From Cylicocyclus nassatus (lineage: Eukaryota; Nematoda; Chromadorea; Rhabditida; Strongylidae): 64,000 nucleotides of DNA. A program made the translations under genes and the position numbers. Positions 56,634 through 64,000 of this stretch are shown here, in pieces. The stretch is taken from the NCBI GenBank assembly GCA_958299035.1, contig CATQJL010000305.1:64995618-65059617 (forward strand). Reading direction: 5' to 3'. Below the pieces are notes generated by a model, which saw nothing but the letters and a program-made list of their open reading frames with translations, was not told where the DNA came from and did no database searches. Each line of letters starts with the position of its first letter. Position 1 is the stretch's first letter.

Positions 56634-57875
56634 ATGTGGCGAGCGGTGAAAGGTGCTGAGCCCCTAGGAGCCGCAACATGGTGCATCGTGCCGAGCGTAT
56701 GGTTGATGGAGGTATCCGCCCGCGAATGGATTGGATTGGACGCGAGGATCGACGATTCATGGATAACATCTTGGAACGAGACATGGAACGCGCTTTCCCA
56801 TCAACCATGCGTGCGTAACGAACCCGAAGTACCACGCTCAGCGCCCGATAGGAATGTCGAGGTGGACGGCAACACAGGAGTGAATATCTACACAGCCAGC
56901 AGCAGGACCACAGAGGCGGTAACCGTGAGTGTGATGTTGAGCGTGAGATGGATAGGCGGTAAGATGGTGGCAGCTCTTCCCAACTTGAAGTCTCAGCTAG
57001 CAGCGTTCACTTCATACGATGATCGGGATCTGTTCGTGCTTCTGAAGAGCTATTCAGGGACGGGCCGGTGTCATCCCCTTGGCGGCTCGACCGAGGAACC
57101 CTTCCCACAGGGTAGGCGCGCGCAAATTGTCGAGCGGGCCCGAAGTCGAGTGCGGGCTCCTTCGGGAGCGACAGTGGCGGCACGGCTATGGCACCGTCCT
57201 TTTGGAACCTGGATCACACCGGTGACAGCGCATGTGGGTGATAGCGCAGGATTGGTCGTCACCGGAGGGAGTGCGAAGGTGCACATGCCTCGTACGGGTG
57301 GAGTGTACTCGTGCACAGAGAGTCACAGAGTCGCGGGAAGTAATTCCTTCGTACCGTTAGGACGTCAACGCGGCAAAAAGGCACGGCTACTTAAGGTCGT
57401 CCAGGGGCCCACGGGCAGCCTCCCTTTTCCCCTTTTTCCCTTTTCCCTTATCTCCCTCTGCCTCTCCTACGCGCCGATAGGAGCCCTGAATAGTTTCCGA
57501 TGGGTTCCGGACAGGTCACCTCTTCTGTACAATGCTATACGTCAACATCATGCTGGCTCCCTGCTGTACCTGTTTTATCTCACGCCCATGGTTTCCCACG
57601 TCGTTGCTACCCCATTGTCTGTGATAGTGGTAAGTTTGTCGTCGTTTACTATGTGGTTACTCATTTCATATTTAGTCGGGGGGTCATATTTTAGCCTTTT
57701 GTTTGTTTATCTGTTGTTGCTAAGTTTTCTCTATTTTTCAATCTGTCCTTTCCTTTTAGATAATATCCCTTTCCTTTCCACTATGGTCCCAGACGCCGAC
57801 GTTGCCAAGCAGTCGAAGGAACATCACGGAACTCGACTGGAGAACAATGGACCAGTAGGCCTTGTTTGGAGGTGA
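56634..57875 (+). CDS. 413-codon open frame of unknown function inside the LTR element
   Basis: This is the longest open frame of the window, lying just downstream of the 5' LTR where gag or an untranslated leader would be expected. Its first half is rich in R, S, V and T. Its last 150 residues are strongly hydrophobic, with runs such as LPFPLFPFSLISLCLSYAP. I find no zinc knuckle, protease DSG or polymerase motif. GC-rich composition lowers the number of chance stops, so it may not be translated. Predicted membrane segments could suggest an envelope-like product, but nothing else supports that. Confidence 0.3.
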   Translation: MWRAVKGAEPLGAATWCIVPSVWLMEVSAREWIGLDARIDDSWITSWNETWNALSHQPCVRNEPEVPRSAPDRNVEVDGNTGVNIYTASSRTTEAVTVSVMLSVRWIGGKMVAALPNLKSQLAAFTSYDDRDLFVLLKSYSGTGRCHPLGGSTEEPFPQGRRAQIVERARSRVRAPSGATVAARLWHRPFGTWITPVTAHVGDSAGLVVTGGSAKVHMPRTGGVYSCTESHRVAGSNSFVPLGRQRGKKARLLKVVQGPTGSLPFPLFPFSLISLCLSYAPIGALNSFRWVPDRSPLLYNAIRQHHAGSLLYLFYLTPMVSHVVATPLSVIVVSLSSFTMWLLISYLVGGSYFSLLFVYLLLLSFLYFSICPFLLDNIPFLSTMVPDADVAKQSKEHHGTRLENNGPVGLVWR

Positions 57876-60800
57876 GTTAGGACCTACATTGGCTTTGTCA
57901 TAATACCTTATCTTTTTCGTCATGTCATCATTGGCCGCGCTGCTGATGCGTGTAGCCAGCTGGAGCGGAGCCTAGAAGTTCCCTCGTTGGGTTTGGTGGT
58001 CGATGAGGACATCTCCTACCTTCAGCAGACCCAGGACCACTAGTACGCTGGTGGGCTGGATCTACTTCTGATGGAGGACAACGGACTTCTCGATCGTTGA
58101 GACAGAACGAGCTAACTTCTCCTGAGATGCCTTTGATTTTTTTCTTGTTGCTTCATCCCCTTTTTTGGTGTGCCCCCCTGTTTCAAATTTTTGTTTCCTT
58201 CAACATGCGCGACAGTTGAGCTCAGATATAGAGTCATCTATAGCTTAGCAATTCCACCTTGCTTGAGCGTATGTCACGTAGGTTGACCTTACCCCCTTTT
58301 TGGATTGTGCTAAAACGCATTCAAGTTGGACTGGCATTCCCCAATAGACCCTATTTTTGTTTACCCTTTAGTTTCGAACTTGCCAGATCCATTCATCCAT
58401 TTCACTATCCTGAAATTGCCCCAATTCCTTTCTTGTCATCGTTGGAGCAACTTTCATTCACGGATCTCTGTCTATTTGTTTTCTATACTGTCGGATTTCT
58501 CCCAAGTTGAAACATTCTCTTTTCGCGCAGTCACATCATTGCGTTTATTTACCCCAGCTTGGTCGAGATGCGACTTGCGAAAACTCTTTGGCTTTGTTCA
58601 GCGGCGGAGAATTGTAGCGTCACCGCGGATTCTGTGTACACGTAGGACCAACTGTAAATGTCCAAGTCTGTCTTACGAATGAATTGTTCTCATTGTCATC
58701 TACGTGCCAAAGGCGCGTCGCGCAGTTAACATCCCGGCAGCCATTTAGGTTCATTCGCACGATTGGAGATGTTTTGGTCTGGTCACTATGTGGAACCCGG
58801 TTGTATCATTAGTTGTAGACTTGCAAGCGAAGGATTTTGGGAACAACGCGCAGCCTTCTTACATCTTGCTATGTTATTTCAAGCGACGCACACGAGCACG
58901 TTGATTCGCGATAACATCATTAATCATCTCATCCTCCTTTCTTGTCGTCAACTCTTTTCTCGGCTTAGGATTGTTAGCATAGGTAGATTTTGCTTCGTGT
59001 GAATTTTCAGCGCGTTTCGCGCGCTTCGGACTCATGTCTACTTGTGTTCATTACTGTTCTTCTTCAAATGTACCATCTACGTTTTTGTGTGGCGTGCGTC
59101 ATGTAGTATTGTCGGGCTGTACTCTATCCATCTTCTTGGCTCATCCTGCTCGCGGAATATTGTACCGGACATTTGATAGCGTAACATCTCGTTAGTCTGT
59201 ATAAGTTTGCTGCGTATCGTTTGAGGACGACTTGAACGTGCCAACTCTGTGTCATCTAAATGGATCTTGTACAAGCTTTATCGTCCAGTACTACTTGTAA
59301 GATCACTAGCACATTGTCCGTCGTTCCACCTGTGACGTGACTCAAAGATCTTTGTCAGCTAGCTTTGCGACTGCAACAGGTGTCCTTTATCAACGTTTTC
59401 AGTGTTCACTCTCTAACGCGACTTCATCGCGCTCGTCATTCTCGAACTCTCCGTACTACAACAAGGAGATGCTTCCAGCGAGGATTTGGACGCGTGACTC
59501 CTGTGTCTATCTTGCAGTGCATTTATAGTCGCATGTCAGTCGTTTGTGACGATTTTTTGAACAAGTTGTGGATTGATTACCCTTGTCGCTCGCGCGGAAG
59601 CGTACCCTTTTCTACCATCTTGCGACACAGATTATTTCCACTAGGTCATCCTTGTTCAGTCATCGTTCACTTGGATTTGACGTCGGAACTAGCGCGCATT
59701 ACCCGTACGAATGAGTAGCGCCTGATAGTTCCGTAAGTACAGAGGCATAACATCGCCCAACAACGTGGATCGCCGTTAACTCTGACGCTCGTTAAGACCA
59801 ACATATGGAACAGAAGTTGGTAGTTATACGCGCGTTATCATGGATTTTGTCTAGTCATGGACATCGAACCTTTATGGCACGACAACGTGCTGATTGCTTT
59901 TGTGTGCTTGTATCATCCGAAGGAAAAGAGTGCATGTCTATGTTCGATATACCAGGACTCAAACACTACATCCCCACAAGATCTTGGGTTAAGGAATTAC
60001 AGCCGTCACAAGCCTACCTTATGAATTACAAGGTCAGCAGTGGGACTCGACGAGCTACATAAGTTTTTCTCGACTCGTTTTACCCGATTATGGATTTTTA
60101 AGAACTCGTTACTACCGTCGATACCTTGGCCGCGCATGTATATCGTTAACATCTACGGTGGTTACATGGCTTATATGTAAAGGATTCTACGCAGTTTGAG
60201 ACTCATTGACATCGAGTTTGGAAGTGTATCTCGATTTGAACATTTCGTCGTCGTGGCAACGTCATCAGCCAAACCAAGGAGTAAGGCAACAGATAGCTGG
60301 CCGTGCGTTATTGTATTTGTCATCTATAACAGTGGCATGTCAATTTTGTATACATCTTGTACAACAGTTTTGGTGCACGGCAAGTATCTCGTCAATCTTC
60401 AGTCCTCAACAGGTTACTTAAGATCCCCTTAGATCCTTTACATCTTCTATTTTCTTTCTTTTATCTAGACTCTCCTTTAGCGCGATTCCTAAAACCGATA
60501 CTCTCGTCTAACGTTACTTTATAGAGCTCGTTGGTCCCGGCGCGAAATCGCGCGATTTGTAAGTCAGGCCGTGTGAGCATAGTCATCGATCGATGAGCAT
60601 CGCTTATGGAATACTATCGACACGCGCTTTGTTCTCCTTCCTTTTTAGTGTACCCTAATAGTAGGATTTTTTGTTCAGGTCTTTATTAGTATTCTGTCTT
60701 TCTAGGTTGTATAGTGATTTTCTATTAGTTGTAAAGTTAGTTTTTCGTTTGATTCTATCCTTTAGGTATTTAGTTATCCTTCCTATCGTAGTTTTGGTTG

Positions 60801-61244
60801 TATAAGTTTTCCGTAGTAGTAACCTTCCATCTTATGTAGTACCTCGTGTGGACGCGCGTTTATATTGTCACTACTCAGTACCGATTGTTGATCATTTAGT
60901 GACAACCGAGTACCTTTGCCGTGACATTGCTACTGTTATATCAATAAACGCACCGACAGTTATCCAGCCGCGCAAGGGGTACGCAAACACAGGGGACACT
61001 GCAAGTAAGAAGTTTACTGTTTTATTTTCTTTCCTAGTTTTGGGACTCCCAGGCGAAATTGCCACTTTTGCGTCCCTTCCAAAATAATACATTTTTTGTT
61101 ATCCTGCCCCAACTATTCTTTTATCGGTTTTTAAAGCTTCTTTTTTCGTTCTTCTTTATTGCATTGTCCCGTGTATTGTCTCCTTTATCAAATCCCGCAG
61201 CGCATTTTTTTCAGCGCTTCAACTTTGCTGTATTGTTTTTTGCA
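57876..61244. other. Interior of the LTR element without recognisable genes
   Basis: About 3.4 kb in which only short, overlapping open frames occur on both strands, none with motifs of pol, env or host genes. TA-rich leader-like tracts alternate with GC-rich parts (for example GCGCG clusters). It may be non-coding cargo of a large non-autonomous LTR element. Confidence 0.45.
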
Positions 61245-63030
61245 ATGGAACCCTCAACATCTTCATCGCTACTGCGCACTGCGAGCCATCGCGCACGGTC
61301 TCTACCATCAGACGCGCACGCGCATGTAACATCCAGCGCATCTTCTACACAGCTTTTTAACATTCGCAACGCGGTGCGGCAGCAAGCTGGCAAGAAGCAA
61401 GGCGTATTATAGCGCATGCAACAACGAGCTGCAGCTGCGTCAAATCATAGAGCGCGTAGAATATCAGCGCGATTTAGTACATCTAGCGCAGCCTGCTCCC
61501 AATGCACCATTACGCCCCAACCCATCGCCATCTATGTTTGCGCCAGCCTTGCCAATGCTAGAGGACACGGTTTTGCCGCACACGGTAGAAGAGCTTACGC
61601 GTTTCAGTTGCGCACAGTATTCAACTTTATTGTTAGTTCAGGTTGCGCGCGCATAGATCAAGCGCAGCAAGTCCAGCAGGCAGTACAGTCTCCATCATAG
61701 GAGCAACACCTAACCGCACGCATAATATTCCACGCCGGTCAGCTTAAAAGCGTTTTGGGCCGCGCTAACCGTGTTTTTCTAAGTATTGCCACGTTTTTAA
61801 CGCGCAATCCTAAAACTAGCATACGCTATACGGTGCTTATGGGGTTCATACATGTAATACAGCACGCTAGTACCGCCATCGCAGTCCATCGCGACACTAT
61901 AGCGGAATTGCTGCTCTCGCGCGTTTTTCAGAGTCTTCAGGATCAGCAACAGTTCCAAGATGCGTTGAACACCTATCAAATTGATGAAGACATTCTGAGG
62001 CAACATCTTATGGCTGCATCAGCAGCCATCGCGCATGCTACGCGCTTGACGCTTACCTTGGAGGCGTATCAATTGGACTACGTTCTGTCGCGCCACTCTA
62101 GAGAGAGTCTATTGCCGACCGGGACTATCATCGACTCCTTGTACCACCTGAGCCGGGAAATGTCCCATTCTGTCCAGGGAATTACATCCAGGCGTTACGT
62201 TACTGGCAGAGCAGTTATTGCGATGCGCTCCAAGGTGCCCTGACAGAGAATTATCTCCGTATTGTTGAGACAGAAGGACCATCTATCCCTCTGCAGAAGC
62301 CACACGTTAGTCAAGCCGAGCACCAGGACTTTGAGCAGCAGTTCATTGCCACAGCACCCGCGCAGGTCATCAGCGCGAAGGAGCAGGAAAAGTCTCTCTC
62401 TAGCCACGAACAGCAACCCACGGAGTTTGAAAGCTCACGATCGCCAACACCGTTACCGCCGCCGCTAGAGGCTCAGTCATGCAATACCCCGTTTCAGCCA
62501 CCTCCCACCATTATTATTATAGACGTAAGACCAAGAAGTCGCGCGCGAGTGCGCAGAGCCCGTAGCCGTACCATCCGGTTGCGCGGGAGGCTGGACTAGC
62601 GTCCATTCAACCACCATCGCACTTCGCGCAGGAGGCTGAGCTGTCTCTGAAGAAAGATCAGAAGAGCGGGAGTATGGAAGAACAACCGTCGGATTTGATC
62701 GAGAGTACATCGGAGTCGCGTGATTTAGCACGACAGGAGGATAGGCCGACGATGTCGAGAAAGACAGAGAGCGTGCAGAGCCAGGAAGGCAGTCAACTGT
62801 AGACGCGTCGAATATCTTGTGTCTTCTGTGAGAGCGAGAAGTACTACAGTGCAGAATGTCATGTGGTCAGAGTCGAAGGCTAGCGATCGTGCAGGAAAAG
62901 GACGTCTGCCCTGTATGCTTGTGGAGGCACTACGATCGATGCGCAAGCGAGAATAGGGTAATAACCGTAGAGGCGCCGGTCATCATCGCGCGTTTTGTTG
63001 GCATAACAGCGGGATTGTTACGGAGGGTTT
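61245..63030 (+). pseudogene. Gag-like remnant with two zinc-knuckle-like motifs
   Basis: The plus-strand coding trace starts MEPSTSSSLLRTAS at 61245 and continues through several frames: ACNNELQLRQIIERVEYQRD up to a stop at 61654, an open 162-codon stretch 61755-62243 with LLLSRVFQSLQDQQQFQDAL, then YIQALRYWQSSYCDALQGAL to 62599 with a P-rich and R-rich tail. Near 62818-62860 comes CVFCESEKYYSAEC, and at 62907-62942 CPVCLWRHYDRC. Paired cysteine motifs of this kind are known from gag of BEL/Pao elements. At least four frame changes show the gene is broken, or the sequence has indel errors. In an intact element gag precedes pol. Here it lies just before the 3' LTR. Confidence 0.55.
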
Positions 63031-63726
63031 GAGCGCGAGCGAGTTTTATACCTGCTTAGCCAAAATTACTTATCGCCCAGTACCATCGGGCAGCTTCGTC
63101 ACTTCGCAGCGCGTTACGCTAACATCGCCTCCACGTTGCGTGCTTGCGAGTGAGTTTTGATTTAAGGTGAGCAAGTGTGTGGCGGCGTGCAGGATTTCTT
63201 GGATCATACCACGTAAACATTGTTCGATATTTTCTCCATTTTGACCTCGTAAACAATTTTTTGTTACAGTTCTACAACATCCAGCGGTGTGTCGAGGCCG
63301 TTGTCGAGCATGCGTTTGTGTTTGAGTTATGGGTCGATGGGAATGGTCCAGCCGAATGGGGTCGAGCAACATCACGATCCAGCACGAACTACACTTGCCG
63401 CCATGTACATACTTATATTTAATCCCAGAGCAAGTACTTGAAGACTTAGTTAGTTAATTGTATTTAATTGCATTTAATCTTTAGCTTAGTTTCATTTAAT
63501 TTTCGTATTTAATCCTTTTGTGTTTATCGTAAGTTAGTTATATGTGTACGCGTTTATTTGTTAACGCGGGGCGGGTTCTCTTCCTGTCACTTCTCGTTCC
63601 TTGATGCGCATTCTCGCGGCACCGATGTGGGTTATTTTTTGTATCGTCAAGGCTTTACTAGGTGGTCCTCTCTGGTTCCCAGCGTTATCACGTAACCACC
63701 TTATCGAACGTCCAAGCAGCTGTTTC

Positions 63727-63735
63727 GGGGGGAAG
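63727..63735 (+). other. Polypurine tract before the 3' LTR
   Basis: GGGGGGAAG immediately precedes TGTCGCGG. In LTR retroelements such a tract primes plus-strand DNA synthesis, and its position fixes the element's orientation as plus. Confidence 0.6.
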
Positions 63736-64000
63736 TGTCGCGGCTCAGCGATGCGAGCAGCTCCTCGAAACAGCGAGCCGGGAGCGCTGGTTGCCGCACT
63801 GCCAGTCGCGCTGCTATTTTCGCGGCTGGACCTCTTCCGCTGGCGCGCTGCCAAGCAAAGGGCTATATATAGCCGCGCCCAGAGCGGCTGTATTCTTGTC
63901 CTCGGTTCATTGTCTTCTCTCGAGTGTCGTTTATTGATTGAGTTCTCCTTATCCTTGGCAGCTTCTGGCAGCTCCCGCATGAATGTTTTGTGTAAGCGGT

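Larger units (their letters stand above)
55935..64000 (+). mobile_element. LTR retrotransposon, BEL/Pao-like remnant, extends past the window
   Basis: A direct repeat beginning TGTCGCGGCTCAGCG starts at 55935 and again at 63736. The 265 bases visible of the second copy match the first without a gap, so the insertion is young. Directly before the second copy is a purine run GGGGGGAAG (63727-63735), as expected for a polypurine tract, giving plus orientation. The LTR carries a TATATATA at about 56062. The 7.4 kb interior holds gag-like fragments only near its 3' side. I saw no reverse transcriptase, integrase or protease motif. The plus-strand 413-codon frame at 56634-57875 is not recognised. 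Confidence 0.75.

Overview
The window reads as nuclear DNA of a nematode, probably a clade V (rhabditid or strongylid) worm. The reasons are intron-split genes with short TTTCAG or TTTTAG acceptors, two copies of a gene of the Srt class of serpentine chemoreceptors (a family I know only from nematodes), Ly6-like small GPI-type proteins, and a heavy load of DNA transposons, Helitron-like repeats, a Penelope-like retroelement and a BEL/Pao-like LTR element. Every exon model below was built by eye from splice sites, phase and family motifs. Only 23 bases are unknown (55377-55399).

Layout. 1-1600: Helitron-like debris beside a 1.2 kb DNA transposon copy. 2000-12700: small secreted or surface proteins. 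These are a cysteine-rich exon (2055-2195), a Ly6-like gene on the minus strand (6982 down to 2734), an unrecognised secreted protein (7221-8227) transcribed away from it, and a second Ly6-like gene on the plus strand (10542-12692). 13001-19409: a TA-flanked MITE split by a 5.7 kb element with an 8-bp target duplication, itself full of fold-back elements. 19410-25500: fold-backs, mariner-type elements and a dead mariner (23680-24607). 25527-31208: a complete nine-exon CDC50/TMEM30 P4-ATPase subunit gene. 32130-36290 and 51060-54840: a segmental duplication that includes the Srt chemoreceptor gene. The first copy continues to 42417, while the second is cut short. 38974-40770: mariner-type end plus a Penelope reverse transcriptase fragment. 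46270-50870: Helitron-like repeats and minisatellites, interrupted by a Penelope tail with a GIY-YIG endonuclease. 55935-64000: an LTR element with identical visible LTR sequence, gag-like remnants near its 3' end and no recognisable pol.

The host genes are mainly cell-surface or secreted proteins (chemoreceptor, GPI-type surface proteins, lipid-flippase subunit). The best new information lies in the mobile DNA. Several insertions can be delimited exactly by target duplications, and four of them (33322-34655, 51152-51834, 52740-53117, and 13135-18856 inside its MITE host) are supported by comparison with an uninterrupted related copy in the same window.

I see no complete, clearly novel multi-gene system. 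The strongest leads are a pair of Merlin-like elements, a hAT-bounded 1.4 kb near-perfect palindrome made of satellite-like units, a gag-only LTR element, and a hammerhead-ribozyme-like fold in the Penelope 3' end.
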